A stretch of DNA of 64,000 nt from Streptomyces sp. NBC_01669 (GCF_026339735.1 NZ_JAPEQG010000001.1:186001-250000); one strand, 5' to 3'; positions 33,389 to 43,960 are shown, numbered from the stretch's first letter. Numbers and translations are program-made. The notes: generated by a model not told the origin, from the letters alone.

Positions 33389-33930
33389 TCAGCGCACGGC
33401 GTAGGCCCTGATCAGGGTCTGCTCGATCTTGCTGCCGTTGGTGTCCTGTGCCGTGACGCGCAGGGACATGTAGCCCTTTGCCGGGTTGCGGACGGACACC
33501 TTGTAGTGGCCGTCGCTCTTGGTCTTCACCGTCTCGGGGCTCCAGGTGGCACCGTCGTCGGTGGACATCTCCACCTCGACCCCGTCGATGTCGGGGGTGG
33601 CGCCGGTCTGGAGCGCGAACGCCAGGTCGAAGTCGTACGTGTTGCCGCCCGGGGTGGTGCTATCCGCATCCAGGGCCAGGCCGTACTTCGGCCAGAGCAT
33701 CGCCAGGTTCTCCTTGCCGCTCGCCGGCCGGACTTGGACGTCCACTCAGTGCTGGTCGCTGTGGACAGCGGGAACCACACCGGGCGCGAAGTGTCCAGGG
33801 TGACCCGGTCCCCGGCAAGCTGTCCGCTTGTCGGGTCTGCGGCGGTCTGCATCTGGACCGAGCGTGCCCTGATGATCACGGGTGGGAACAGCAGGTAGCC
33901 GGCCGGGCGGGCCGCCTGTTGCGGGAGACC
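33389..33930 (-). pseudogene. C-terminal fragment of an S8 peptidase, frameshifted
   Basis: After a frameshift near 33745 the frame reads VRPASGKENLAMLWPKYGLA, GVEVEMSTDDGATWSPETVK and ends KIEQTLIRAYAVR. Upstream in another frame stands ARSVQMQTAADPTSGQ. These match the very C-terminal wall-side domain of long secreted S8 peptidases, and the last residues parallel those of the intact gene next door (QTITRAHDVR). It looks like the tail of a tandem paralogue whose body was lost. Confidence 0.65.
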
Positions 33931-33940
33931 GCCCGGCCGG
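33899..33940. terminator. 12-bp hairpin after the S8 peptidase gene
   Basis: CCGGCCGGGCGG (33899-33910) and CCGCCCGGCCGG (33929-33940) pair perfectly with an 18-nt loop, 9 bp past the peptidase stop. Confidence 0.6.
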
Positions 33941-33949
33941 ACCATGTGG

Positions 33950-36900
33950 TTACCGAACGTCGTGGGCGCGGGTGATGGTCTGGGTGACCGCGTTGCCGTT
34001 GGCGTCGGTGAGGGTGGCCTTCATCATGACCTGCTTGCCGGAGGCGCCGGTGTGGTCGAGGACTGCCGTCCACTTGCCGTCCCGCTGCTCGGTCGGCGCC
34101 TGGGTCCAGGTGGTGCCGCCGTCGTAGGAGTAGGACAGCGAGGCCGCCGTGATCACGCCCGGGGTGTACCCGGCGTGGCCCTCGACCGACAGGCCGACCT
34201 TGATGCCGCTCTGCGCGGGCAGGGTGTTCAGGCCGTCCGCCGGCACGTCGTACGCCGGGAAGAGGATCGGCAGGCCGCGCGAGTAGACGTCCGGCTCCAG
34301 GTGGGAGCGGAAGCTCCAGGTGGTTTTGACAGCGCTGGAGCGCAGCCAGTTCCGGTCCGAGGTGTCGATCTTCTCCAGGTTCTGGGTGAGCTCGTACGCG
34401 GAGTCCTCAGCCGGAACCTTGAACACGTCGTACGGGTAGGCGCTGGTGGCGATCTGCTCACCGTTGCGCTTCAGCACCAGGTTGCCGAGGTCGCCGAACG
34501 ATCCGCCGTAGGACCAGTGGTCGCCGGAACCGTCGAGCCAGAGCGCGTTCTGGAATCCGATCAGGTCGCCCTGTCGCTCGGCGGTCAGCATCAGCTTGCC
34601 GTCGGCGTCGCGCGGCGCGGCCGGCCGCAGGGGGCCGCCGTACCACTCCTCGGCACGCCGCTCTCCGGCCCGGTAGGTGCGCTCTTGGTCGTTCATGAAC
34701 GCGGCAAACGGGAAGCTGGTCATCGCGCCGTGGTACCAGGCGTCGTCGCCGGTCGTGTAGTAGGCGGTGCGGGTACCGGGCACGTGGACGGAGCCGAACG
34801 GGCTCACGGGGACGTAGTTGCCGCTGCTACCGGTGGGGCGGATGAACATCGCGTCGATGTAGTTGGCCTCCTTGCCCATGGCGTTCCACGTTTCGGTGAC
34901 CTGGGCCAGCTTGGAGTCCTCGGGCTTGTAGACCTGGTCGGACTGCAGCGGACCCTGGGTCGGGAACGACAGGTTGTAGACGTAGGGCGAGCCGTCCTCG
35001 GAGCCGGTCGTGCGCCAGGTGGGCCGGAACTCGAAGGTGCCGTTCTCGGCGCGTCCGTCGACGTCTGCGTAGAACTTCTGGACGGTGTTGCCGGCCATGA
35101 GCGATCCGGATATCTGCCAGGTGTCGTCCCACGTGCGGGCGTAGCTGAACGTGGTGTTGTTCACCGTCGAGGGGCGGTCGGTGTGCAGGCTCAGCTGGTG
35201 GGCCTTGCGGGCGTCGAGGACGACAGTGGTGTCATGGGTGATCCGCAGCTGCGGGTTCCCGAGGTAACTGATCGATTCGGGCTTGTTGTTCGCGTCGTAG
35301 CTCGCCACGAAGCTGCTGAGGGAATAGTCGCCCGGGCGCACGCTGTACGTCTGGGCGGTCGCACCCGCGTTGCTGCGGCGCTCGCCCTTGTCGGTGTCGA
35401 GGCTGACCAGGTCCAGGGAGGAGGGGCCGGTCGCGGGCTTGCCATTACGGTCGATGACCTTGACCCGGAGGGTGACCGTCTCCGGCTGGACGTAGAGCGT
35501 GACGGGCACGGAGACGTGCGCATCGCCGCCGGTGGCCAGGATCCGGCCGGTGACAGCGCCGTACTGGCCGGCCTTGAGGCGGGCGGTGGGGTCGATCCGC
35601 AGCGGCACCTGGGCGGTGGCCCCCGCGGGGACGGTCACCTTGCCCTGTTCCAGCTTGATGATGCCGGAGTTGGCGTCGCTGCCGTCGTTGCCGTGCACAC
35701 CGCTGAGCTTCAGGCTCAGGGTGATGTCACTGCTGCTGGTGTTGGTGAAGGGCACCTGCACGGTGGTACGGTCCGAGGCGTCCTGCGGCCAGTTGTAGCT
35801 GCCGGCCTGGACAGCGGGCGCGGAAAGCACCTTCTGGTTCACCGCACCGAACACGTCGAGGACCCCGCCGCCGGTCTGGTCGGCGCCGGCGACCTTGCCG
35901 CCGGTGCGGGCGGAGGAGACCAGGGCGGCCTTGATCTGCTGCGCGGTCCAGTCCGGGTGGGCCTGGCGGACGACGGCCGCGGCGCCCGCGACATGCGGGG
36001 TGGCCATGGAGGTGCCGGACATCGTCTGATAGGCGTAGATGCCACGGCCGCCCGCGTTGGCCGCCGAGATACCGACGCCGGGGGCGGCGATCTCGGGCTT
36101 GAGGGTGTGCGTGACGGCCACGGGGCCGCGGCTGGAGAACCACGCAGTGGTGTCATCTCGATCGACGGCACCGACGGTCAGCACGCTGGGCACGCACCCG
36201 GGCGAGGAGACGGTCTCGGTGCTCGAGCCGGAGTTGCCGGCGGCGACGACGAACAGGGTGTGCTTGTTCTGCGAGAGCTGCTTCGTGGCCTGGGCCATCG
36301 GGTCGGTGCAGTCGCCGATCGTGGGGTTGCCCAGGCTCATGGAGACGACGTCGGCCTGCTGGTCGACGGCCCACTGCATACCCGCGATGATCCAGGAGTC
36401 CAGGCCGTAGCCTTGGTCGTTGAGGACCTTGCCGATGAGCAGGGAAGTACCGGGGGCGACGCCCTTCTTGCGGCCGTCACTGGCCGCTCCGGACCCGCCG
36501 ACCGTGGAGGCGGTGTGGGTGCCGTGGCCCACCCGGTCGTCGGTGGTCTTGGAGTCCGTGAAGTTCTTGGACGCGGCGACCCGGCTCACCAGGTCCGGGT
36601 GCTCGGCGTCCACGCCCGTGTCCAGCACGGCGACTTTGGTGCGCTTGCCGTCGTAGCCGGCTTCCCAGGCCTCCGGCGCGTGCACTTGCGCGGTGGACCG
36701 GTCCAGCGTGGCCTCGACCCTGCCGTCCAGCCACAGCTTCTTCAGCGTGGAGGCAGAACGTGAACGGGTGTTGGTGATGTCCTGCCAGAAGGTGGCAGCA
36801 GTGTCCTTGCCTGCCTTGAGCGCGACACCGTCCACAGCCGGGAGGCTCAGGCCCCGCTCGGACCCGCGAGGGGCCGCGGGCGCGCTCTCGGCAACGTTCA

Positions 36901-37339
36901 CACTGTTCCGGTAGGTGGCGATAAGCGGCAGGGTGTCGGTGTGTGTGTCGTCGTATCCCTGGCGGATGAGCCCAGTGACGTTGAACAGCTGCTCGTCGAC
37001 CTTGCCCTCGGCGATCGCCTGGGAGGCGTCCTCGGGGTAGACGTAGAGGTCCTTGCCCATCTGATAGGTCTGGACTATCGGCTGTGTGCCGTCCTCGCGG
37101 GGGAGCACGGCCGCAGAGCTGTGGCCCGACGTGTCCGTGGTCACCAGCACCTTGTCGCCGGTGACGAGCGTGACCGTCGCCTGCTTGCCGCCCGTTGCTG
37201 TGGTCCCGCTGCCGATGATGGGTCTCTTCCCCGAGGCACCGTCAGGCGGCGTATCCGCCGCCCCGGAAGGCGCGACTGCGGTGACGGCCAGGGCGGCGGC
37301 GGTGGCCGCGCCCAAGGCTATACGTGTTATGGGGCGCAT
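33950..37339 (-). CDS. large secreted S8 (subtilisin-like) serine peptidase
   Basis: An 1129-residue exported protease. ATG 37339 (MRPITRIALGAATAAALAVT) opens a Sec signal ending near SGAADT and has GGGAG upstream. The catalytic triad is visible: D240 in VAVLDTGVD, H272 in VGHGTHTAS and S444 in MSGTSMATPHVAG, with the oxyanion Asn in VVAAGNSGSS. An N-terminal prodomain (about 50-215) precedes the catalytic domain (about 230-490). The last 600 residues are beta-rich accessory domains. It should degrade extracellular protein. A hairpin follows, then the fragment of a sister gene. A TrmB/LuxR-type regulator lies about 1.1 kb upstream on the same strand; a link is possible but unproven. Confidence 0.9.
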   Translation of the reverse strand: MRPITRIALGAATAAALAVTAVAPSGAADTPPDGASGKRPIIGSGTTATGGKQATVTLVTGDKVLVTTDTSGHSSAAVLPREDGTQPIVQTYQMGKDLYVYPEDASQAIAEGKVDEQLFNVTGLIRQGYDDTHTDTLPLIATYRNSVNVAESAPAAPRGSERGLSLPAVDGVALKAGKDTAATFWQDITNTRSRSASTLKKLWLDGRVEATLDRSTAQVHAPEAWEAGYDGKRTKVAVLDTGVDAEHPDLVSRVAASKNFTDSKTTDDRVGHGTHTASTVGGSGAASDGRKKGVAPGTSLLIGKVLNDQGYGLDSWIIAGMQWAVDQQADVVSMSLGNPTIGDCTDPMAQATKQLSQNKHTLFVVAAGNSGSSTETVSSPGCVPSVLTVGAVDRDDTTAWFSSRGPVAVTHTLKPEIAAPGVGISAANAGGRGIYAYQTMSGTSMATPHVAGAAAVVRQAHPDWTAQQIKAALVSSARTGGKVAGADQTGGGVLDVFGAVNQKVLSAPAVQAGSYNWPQDASDRTTVQVPFTNTSSSDITLSLKLSGVHGNDGSDANSGIIKLEQGKVTVPAGATAQVPLRIDPTARLKAGQYGAVTGRILATGGDAHVSVPVTLYVQPETVTLRVKVIDRNGKPATGPSSLDLVSLDTDKGERRSNAGATAQTYSVRPGDYSLSSFVASYDANNKPESISYLGNPQLRITHDTTVVLDARKAHQLSLHTDRPSTVNNTTFSYARTWDDTWQISGSLMAGNTVQKFYADVDGRAENGTFEFRPTWRTTGSEDGSPYVYNLSFPTQGPLQSDQVYKPEDSKLAQVTETWNAMGKEANYIDAMFIRPTGSSGNYVPVSPFGSVHVPGTRTAYYTTGDDAWYHGAMTSFPFAAFMNDQERTYRAGERRAEEWYGGPLRPAAPRDADGKLMLTAERQGDLIGFQNALWLDGSGDHWSYGGSFGDLGNLVLKRNGEQIATSAYPYDVFKVPAEDSAYELTQNLEKIDTSDRNWLRSSAVKTTWSFRSHLEPDVYSRGLPILFPAYDVPADGLNTLPAQSGIKVGLSVEGHAGYTPGVITAASLSYSYDGGTTWTQAPTEQRDGKWTAVLDHTGASGKQVMMKATLTDANGNAVTQTITRAHDVR

Positions 37340-38422
37340 GAATCTCCCTACTTGACGCCGTGAACATGCCATGCTGCGGCTGCAGCCTGGCAGACATGCG
37401 GATTGCGTAGGGATGCCGCGCGTGACGGGTTTCCCGCGTGTCGGTTTTCCGTCACGCGGTCACACTTATTGGTTCGTCAGTTCGGTGGGGACTTCGGGCC
37501 TGGCAGGCGGGGGTATGCCCCGCCGGGCCGACGCTCGCCCAGATGATCTCGCCGAAGGGGGCGCACGGGCACATTCCCGCACTCCTGACCAGCAGCAGGC
37601 TCCAGCCTCCCTCGAGCTCTCTCCCCCCACGCCGATTCCCCAGGATCCGGGCGGGCTCAGATCCACCGTCGAGGAACGGGACCGGCAGCTCATGAGCGAG
37701 CTGCGGATCGGACCACACCTGGGCTGTGTCCGTCAGGAGGCCGAGGTTGCGGGCAAAGGCTCCGGTCACCAGGTCGGCAGGCAGTTCCCGGAACAAAGGC
37801 TCCGCACTTCGTCTCCGGGAGCTACTGCAGACACGGCAGGTCCTCGACGAGCAGCTCCTCGGCCGGATTGAGGTCGCCGAGGCAGATCGATCCCGGTCGG
37901 GGGTGGCCTGCTCGCCCACACCCTGCACACCGTCGAGATCACCGCTGACCGGCCGCCGGCGTCGTCAGCCACCGGACCGCCAGGGGAATCAGCTTCACCG
38001 GCGGGCTCGCCATCGTCCTGTCCCCCACGACAACCCGGGCTTCCGGCCCGGTCTGCGCGTGTGTTCGTTCAGCCTCTGCGCCGGATTCAGCTTCTCGGTT
38101 CTGTACACGGTCGAAGCCGCGGCCGCGCCGCCGACCGGACGAGCTCCGTCGGATACATCGCCGGCCTGATCGCCGGTTTCGTCATCGTGGCCGTCGCCAT
38201 CGCAACGCCGTTCCTCATCCCCGAGCAGCCGAGACCCGATGGGGATTCGGTCAGGTACCTGTCGACGTGGGTGCGCGCGCCGCCGCGCCGGTAGACACCT
38301 CCAGCCCGGCTCACGGCCACGCCGGCGGTGAAGCAGGAACCCACCAGGAGTTGGCGGCCACCCTCGCACGGTGACCACCAACAGACGGAGACTCCTCGGC
38401 CCTCAGGCCGAGGAGGAAGAGG
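37340..38422. other. no intact gene; possible remnants
   Basis: A kilobase upstream of the peptidase without a convincing gene. On the minus strand at 37460-37600 the frame GGWSLLLVRSAGMC with FGEIIWASV resembles the end of an RsbW-like ATPase of the SpoIIE/anti-sigma type, but frames are broken. On the plus strand GYIAGLIAGFVIVAVAIATP (about 38145-38215) could be one membrane helix of a lost transporter. Both are tentative. Confidence 0.25.
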
Positions 38423-39451
38423 TCAGAGCCAGCCCGCACGTGCGGCGTGCCACCCGAGTTGCAGGCGCGAATCCGCTCCGGCAAGGTCCATCAGACGGCG
38501 TGTCCGTCGCTCCACGGTGCGTATGGAGAGGCCAAGTTGGGAGGCCGCCCGCCGGTCGGAGATCCCTGCGAGCAGCAGGGCGAGGACCTCCAGTTCCCCC
38601 TCGGTTGGCTGCTGATCGGCTGGAGCCTCCGCACGCACACCCGTGGTGGTGTTGTACAGCGGCCGGGCCTGGGCCCATTCCTTCTCGAAGAGATGGACCA
38701 GGGCCGTCAGCAGGCCACTGCGATGCACCACGATGGCGCTCGGCTCGCCCCCGGAGTCCGCCATGTCCAGTGGCACCATGGCACGCTCCCGGTCCGACAC
38801 GACCATCTTCAGCGGCAACGAGTCGACCAGGCGGAGCTCGAGTCCCGCCATGATGGCCGCCCTCACGTCCCGCGCTACCTCGTGACCATCGAGATAGTCC
38901 TTGGCGGCCACGACCCGGAAATCGACTCCGCGGTCCAGCGCGGAACTCTCCGACATGTCGGCTTCCTCGCGCGGCACCGCGATGGGCGCGCCGACGAGGA
39001 AGACGAGCAACTCCCGCTGGGCGCCGCGCTGCAGTTGGTGGAACCGGTGTGCGACCTGCTCCACGCCGACGACCACCTCCACGACGCTGCCCGCAGGGTG
39101 TGCAGCGGTACTGCGGTACTGCTCGGTCAGCATCGAGAACGCGGTCTCGGCCCGGTGCAGCGCGTTGCGCTGCTCGACGAGGAGCGGGGCCAGGGCCACC
39201 GAGGGTGGTGTGAGCCGGTAGCGGGCGGGCTGGCGGCCGGCCCCGCAGTCAGCTGAGTCAGGTGCCCCGCTCCCGGCCTCGGTGGCGACCGCCACCAGGC
39301 CACGTGTCGCCAGGTCAAGCAGGATGCGGGTGGTCTCGGCCTTGTCGAGTCCGGTCTGCCGGGCGAGGTCCTGCGCAGAGGCTGTCGGGCGGGCCAGCAG
39401 TGCCGTGTAGATGGCCTCTTCGGCCGGGCCCAATCCCAGTGCCTGCAGCAT
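38423..39451 (-). CDS. TrmB/LuxR-type transcriptional regulator
   Basis: A 342-residue protein. ATG 39451 (MLQALGLGPAEEAIYTALLA) has GGAGGA. Residues 1-60 are a TrmB-like winged helix (LARQTGLDKAETTRILLDLA). The middle is a domain of unknown ligand, and the C-terminus is a LuxR-type HTH (LEVLALLLAGISDRRAASQL, GLSIRTVERRTRRLM). Actinobacteria have many such one-component regulators, several next to secreted-enzyme genes. It lies upstream of the S8 peptidase gene on the same strand. The target is unknown. Confidence 0.82.
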   Translation of the reverse strand: MLQALGLGPAEEAIYTALLARPTASAQDLARQTGLDKAETTRILLDLATRGLVAVATEAGSGAPDSADCGAGRQPARYRLTPPSVALAPLLVEQRNALHRAETAFSMLTEQYRSTAAHPAGSVVEVVVGVEQVAHRFHQLQRGAQRELLVFLVGAPIAVPREEADMSESSALDRGVDFRVVAAKDYLDGHEVARDVRAAIMAGLELRLVDSLPLKMVVSDRERAMVPLDMADSGGEPSAIVVHRSGLLTALVHLFEKEWAQARPLYNTTTGVRAEAPADQQPTEGELEVLALLLAGISDRRAASQLGLSIRTVERRTRRLMDLAGADSRLQLGWHAARAGWL

Positions 39452-39619
39452 CCAAGCTCCTCCTCGGGCGGCCATCGCGTCCGGCCCTGGTGCAGGTTGT
39501 GTGGCCCGAGCGCATTCTTCTCAGCCGAACCCTATCCCGCTGTCAGGACGTCGTCATTGACTGTCTACCCGTCCTGCACCCCACCCTGGGACGCCCCGGA
39601 CGCGGCCTCCCAGGTGGGA

Positions 39620-39745
39620 AGCAACGGAGGATCCAACGCCTCGCACCGATGGCCGGTGAAGCGGGAATGAGTATGGTCGACCTGGCACTCGCCTGGGTCC
39701 TGTGCCGCAGCGGAGTCCCCTCCGCGATCGAAGTATTCCGCAACC
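39620..39745 (+). pseudogene. aldo/keto reductase C-terminal fragment
   Basis: IQRLAPMAGEAGMSMVDLAL and AWVLCRSGVPSAIEVF match the helix near the C-terminus of AKR enzymes. Only about 40 residues remain; the IS1380 remnant begins just beyond, on the opposite strand. Confidence 0.5.
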
Positions 39746-39769
39746 ACAACTGCCCTTGCCGTTCGCGCT

Positions 39770-40290
39770 CGCCGGCTCGGGGCGCTCCACTTGGAGCAGC
39801 GGCGGGCGGAATGCAGGCGCGCCGCGACAGCCTCCTGAAGACGAATCAGTTCGTGCATCCGCTGCAGAAGCGCCAGGATCTGAAGATCGCATGCTCCGCG
39901 GAGAGCGCGCACCGGCATCCGGTAGCGGAGCTCCTTCGGCTCGGCAGAGCCCAACTCGTCGGCCAACAACAGGGTCTGGGCCCAGGCGACCGGATCGACG
40001 GCGGTCAGGGACAGCCCCAGCCAGGCGGTGTTGAGCGTAAACGGCGGGAGGGGAAGCGGACGAAACCGGTGGCCTTGCCGCTGCGGGTGCGGTCCTCGAC
40101 GCGGGCATGTGCCCGGTGGCGGACCTGCAGATGCTGCAGGCAGCCTTCGCCGTGAAGGGTGTCGGTGAGGAAGACCTGATGCCGCATGCCCTCGTCCAGA
40201 TCGAACAAGGACAGCTGGGCACCGAGGTAAGGGCGCCCGCGCCGGACGATGATCCGGATGCTGTCTTCAGCGCCGGGGTCGAAGCACCAT
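39770..40290 (-). pseudogene. IS1380-family transposase C-terminal remnant
   Basis: The frame reads IIVRRGRPYLGAQLSLFDLD, EGMRHQVFLTD, HLQVRHRAHARVEDRTRSGK and ATGFVRFPSR. A frameshift near 40040 leads to WAQTLLLADELGSAEPKELRYR. These are the last two catalytic-side blocks of IS1380 transposases. The N-terminal half is missing. It is dead. Confidence 0.75.
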
Positions 40291-40574
40291 GTGATCACCG
40301 ACGCGCCCGGCACCCTGCTGGCGATCAGCCTGACCGGCGGCAACGGCCGGACTCGTACCGACCGCGAAACCGCCTCAGCCGGCTGCGCATCCGAGATCGG
40401 CCAACAACCTTCCGCCATACGAAAGATCAAACAGCGGCTCGCGGTCCTGGTCGTCCGCCTCTTCCACCTCACCACAGCGGTCAGCAGCCTGGTTCTCGCG
40501 CCCAGGGACACGTTGGCTTCAGTGCCCTTCGACGTCCGCGGGGTCCGCCATCCACACCGATCCACGACCGGCAT

Positions 40575-42092
40575 TCACCCATCGAGCGGCTCATAGTCGA
40601 ACCAGTCGAAGTGGACGGTACCGGCTGAGGCGTACATTCCGATGACCCGGCCGGTGAAACCGCCGGCGACCTCCGTGGACAGGTACCGTCCATCGAGCGT
40701 CGTGAGCTCGACAAACGTGCCGTCCGGTTCCTCGATGCCGATGGAGAGGGTGTCCGGGCCGGTACGCGCGTCGCCTACGGCCTGCGTAACGGCCACCTCG
40801 ATTCTGAGGACCAGAGGCCCGGCGGGTGTCTGTTGAGACGCCACCACTGTGTGCAGGGGGCCGATGCGGGCGAGCACCCGTACCTCGCCGAACGCCGCCT
40901 CGATGTCGTAGTGGTGCTGCTCGTCGAGGCGGACGGCCAGGCCACCGCGTCCTTCCGCCGGGTCGACCAGGGCGCGTATCCGGCAGGACAGGTGTTGTTG
41001 GCGCCGGCCGACGAACGTCACATCGAGATCGTCGAGTGAGCTCCCACGGGCGTGCAGCGTCAGCCAGCCTGCCCGTTCCTTCGTGGTGCAGTTCTCCGCA
41101 GGGCGCTGGCGCGGCGAGACCCAGCACGGGGCCAGCTCACTGAGGTCGAAGTCGTCCCGGACCGGCGCGACGGCGCCCGGCTGAAGCGGCCACGGGGGCG
41201 CGGGCATCACGGGCGACAGGTCGCCGACGACCGGCCAGCCGTCGACCCAGCTCACCGCCGCCAGGAACGTCTCGCGGCCGAGTACGTGCCAGCCTGGGGT
41301 GCCACCGCGCGGTCGCACCCCGAGCAGCACCATCCACCACGAACCGTCGGGTGCCTGCACCAGATCCGCGTGACCAGTGTTCTGAATGGGGTAATCGGTC
41401 CCGCGGTGCGTCAGAATCGGGTTGGCCGGGCACGGTTCGAACGGGCCGGTAGGTGTGCGGCCACGAGCGATCGAAACACCATGGCCTCGCTCGGTGCCGC
41501 CTTCGGCGATGAGCAAGTACCAGTAGTCGTCGATCCGGTACAGATGCGGCGCTTCAGGAGCTTTGGCATCGTCGGTGCCGGACCAGAGTCGGCGCGGTGG
41601 ACCGAACGATTCCCCGGTGTGCGGATCGATGCGAATCTGTCCGACTCCGGCATAGGTGCACCAGCAGTTACCGTCGTCGTCCCAGGCGAGATCGGGGTCG
41701 ATGCCCGGTACCCCGGGCACCCGGATCGGGTCGGACCAGGGGCCGGCCGGATCGGTGGCGGTGAACAGCAGGTTGCCGCCGTCGTGCACGTTCGTAGTGA
41801 TCAGCCAGAAACGGCCGTCGTGATGGCGCAGTGTGGGCGCGTAGATCCCGCCGGAGGATGCGGCGTCAGGCGATAGACGCAGTTGGTCAGGCCGTTCCAA
41901 GGCGTTACCGATCTGAGTCCAGTGGACCAGGTCCCGGCTGTGGAATATGGGCACGCCGGGGAAGTACTCGAAGCTGGAGCACGCGAGGTAGTAGTCCGCG
42001 CCCACCCGGCAAATGCTCGGATCGGGGTGGAACCCGGGGACCACGGGGTTGCTGATGGTGTTACTCGTCTGGGGCGTGCTAGACACTCTCAT
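40575..42092 (-). CDS. GH43-family beta-xylosidase/arabinofuranosidase-like glycosidase
   Basis: A 505-residue enzyme, ATG 42092 with GAAAGGA. The GH43 five-bladed propeller spans about 1-310, with D24 in GFHPDPSI, D132 in GIDPDLAW and E180 in KAPEAPHLY as the expected catalytic residues. Residues about 320-500 are the beta-sandwich C-terminal domain usual in GH43 xylosidases. There is no signal peptide, so it should act in the cytoplasm on imported xylo- or arabino-oligosaccharides. It stands alone between two mobile or broken regions; no transporter is adjacent, and the sugar ABC importer is 18 kb away. Confidence 0.88.
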   Translation of the reverse strand: MRVSSTPQTSNTISNPVVPGFHPDPSICRVGADYYLACSSFEYFPGVPIFHSRDLVHWTQIGNALERPDQLRLSPDAASSGGIYAPTLRHHDGRFWLITTNVHDGGNLLFTATDPAGPWSDPIRVPGVPGIDPDLAWDDDGNCWCTYAGVGQIRIDPHTGESFGPPRRLWSGTDDAKAPEAPHLYRIDDYWYLLIAEGGTERGHGVSIARGRTPTGPFEPCPANPILTHRGTDYPIQNTGHADLVQAPDGSWWMVLLGVRPRGGTPGWHVLGRETFLAAVSWVDGWPVVGDLSPVMPAPPWPLQPGAVAPVRDDFDLSELAPCWVSPRQRPAENCTTKERAGWLTLHARGSSLDDLDVTFVGRRQQHLSCRIRALVDPAEGRGGLAVRLDEQHHYDIEAAFGEVRVLARIGPLHTVVASQQTPAGPLVLRIEVAVTQAVGDARTGPDTLSIGIEEPDGTFVELTTLDGRYLSTEVAGGFTGRVIGMYASAGTVHFDWFDYEPLDG

Positions 42093-42109
42093 CGAGTCCT
42101 TTCATCGGT

Positions 42110-43432
42110 GTGACCACACTGTGCCGGCGTCAACAAGCGGCCGTGCTCAACGGCCGCGATGAGGTAATTCTGGACGAGGCGCTGGTCTCGGCCCCGAAAC
42201 TGGAGCCCAAGTTTCCTTGGTTGCCGCCAAATGCACGCCGGCAGCGTCGAGGATCTGCAGCGTGGGCGGTTCCGGCTGGACGTCGTAAGCGTGTCTCGCG
42301 GCCGGTGTCTCCACAGGCCGTTTCCTCAGCGTGCTGGTCCCGGCAACCGTGACGCTCTGACCGCCGACCTGTCCGACCTGCCGACCGCCGGCGGCCACGC
42401 CGTGGCCGCGCAGCTCTCCTTTCCGCCGTTGCTGCCCGAGAGCGCCCACGTCACCCGTACTCCGCGGGTGTTGCCCACTGTGATCAGCCTGTAGGAGCAC
42501 CGCTCCCCCGGCGACGACGTGCTGACCGTCGAGGACCTGACGGTGGCCTGCGAGGGGCGCCACATGTACCTGGCCGTCCCCGAGCGCCGCCGCTGCGCCG
42601 AGGCCGCGCGGATGCACGCGCTGAATCTCCGCATCCGCACGCCGCCGCTGGTGCGTTTCCTCGCCGAGCTGCCCCTCGCCCAGTGTGCGCAGGTCACCGT
42701 GTTCGACTGGGGCGCCGCGGCAACGATGCCGTTCCTGTCGCGCCTGCGGTACGGGCGCACGGTGCTCGCCCCGACACGCTGGAGGATGGAAGCTTCCGAG
42801 CTGCCCAGCCGCGCCCCTCAACAGGCGGCGTAGGACGCCGAGTTCGCCTCTTGACGAGGGCGCCGCCGCCTGCCGCAGCGGGTATGCCTCGTTGAGGCTG
42901 ACCGGCGCCTGGTCCTCAACGTCGATGAGGCCGGCCACCGGGCGCTGCTGCGCAAGCACCTCGACCGCGCGGGCCCGGCGGAGCTCACCGAGGCCGCCGC
43001 GCCGGAAGCATCCGGCTGGTGTGACGGCCGCGCGCACGAGGTCGTTGTGCCGCTCAAAGCCACCCGGCCCCCGGCCTGGCCACCCCTGCCCCACCCGACC
43101 CCTGCCCGGATCCTCTCCCGGCAACAGATGCAGGCCTCGGCAGTCTCGTCGGTGCTCCTGGCCACCCTCTACGGGGACCTCCGACGCCAGGACACCGTGC
43201 TCTCTCAGCACATGCCGGACCTGCTCGAACGGCTCGACCGACCGCCGTGGTCGTTCGTACGCTTCCGCGACCCCGATCAGCACCTGCGCCTCCGCATCGC
43301 CCTCCCGAACCCCTCGGCGTTCGCCGACACGGCCCGCACGGTGAGCACGTGGGCCGACGAACTACGCGACACAGGGCTGCTGGCAGACTTCCACTACCCT
43401 AAAAGCTTTCGGGAGATGGGGCGCTGGTGCGG
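42110..43432 (+). pseudogene. lantibiotic dehydratase (LanB) remnant
   Basis: Three frames on the plus strand carry consecutive pieces of a class I lantibiotic dehydratase. They read AAVLNGRDEVILDEALV; GGHAVAAQLSFPPLLPESAH with VLPTVISL; MYLAVPERR and MHALNLRIRTPPLVRFLAEL; VFDWGAAATMPFL with RLRYGRTVLAPTRWR; then LLRKHLDRAGPAELTEA, DLLERLDRPPWSFVRFRDPD and the end KSFREMGRW. At least four frameshifts or stops separate them. Both ends are truncated. LanB glutamylates and dehydrates Ser/Thr in a precursor peptide. No precursor, cyclase or transporter gene remains nearby. Confidence 0.82.
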
Positions 43433-43949
43433 CCGACTCGGGTGAGGTCGGTGGAGCGGGTGCCGACGGACCGAAAGTCGGCGTACAGGTGCAACTTGGC
43501 GTTGACGGTCCCGTTTGTCAGCCTCCGCGCCGGTGCGTTGGCCGGCTGGGCAGGTGCGGGTGCGCGGTCGAGGACGGCCTGGGGGCTGTGGTCGTGATGG
43601 GCCGCCGCGAGCGCTTCGAGGTCCACACCATCTGCCCGACGCCGGTCCGGCGAGGGCCTCGGGCTGCGACGATGCCGCGTACGAGCAGCAGTCCTTTGTC
43701 GAACGATATGTGCGCGCAGGACTCGTGGGAGCCCTCGAAGAAGGGAAGTCGACCAGTCCTTCGAAGGTGCCGGAGGTGACGCGCTTCCCGGACGGGATGG
43801 ACGGTCTCTGGGTGGACAGCGGGACCGGCCGCCGCAACCAGGCGCGGTGCATCACGAGACGCAAGGGCATCCCCACACCAGGCGCATTCGAGCGATCCGA
43901 CAGCGCAGCAAGGGTGCCGCCGTCGTCACCGTGCGCCCCCGGGGACCGC
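43433..43949. other. no supported gene
   Basis: Past the LanB break the frames change character. A plus-strand piece YEQQSFVERYVRAGLVGALE (about 43675-43735) and a minus-strand piece DLEALAAAHHDHSPQAVLDR look protein-like but match no family I know and lack proper ends. Confidence 0.25.
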
Positions 43950-43960
43950 GGGACACCCCT

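Noticed and set aside
37371..37871. Plus-strand frame upstream of the S8 peptidase as a gene
   Set aside because: No domain, no ribosome site, frames on the other strand look equally open; only a tentative ATPase remnant was noted.
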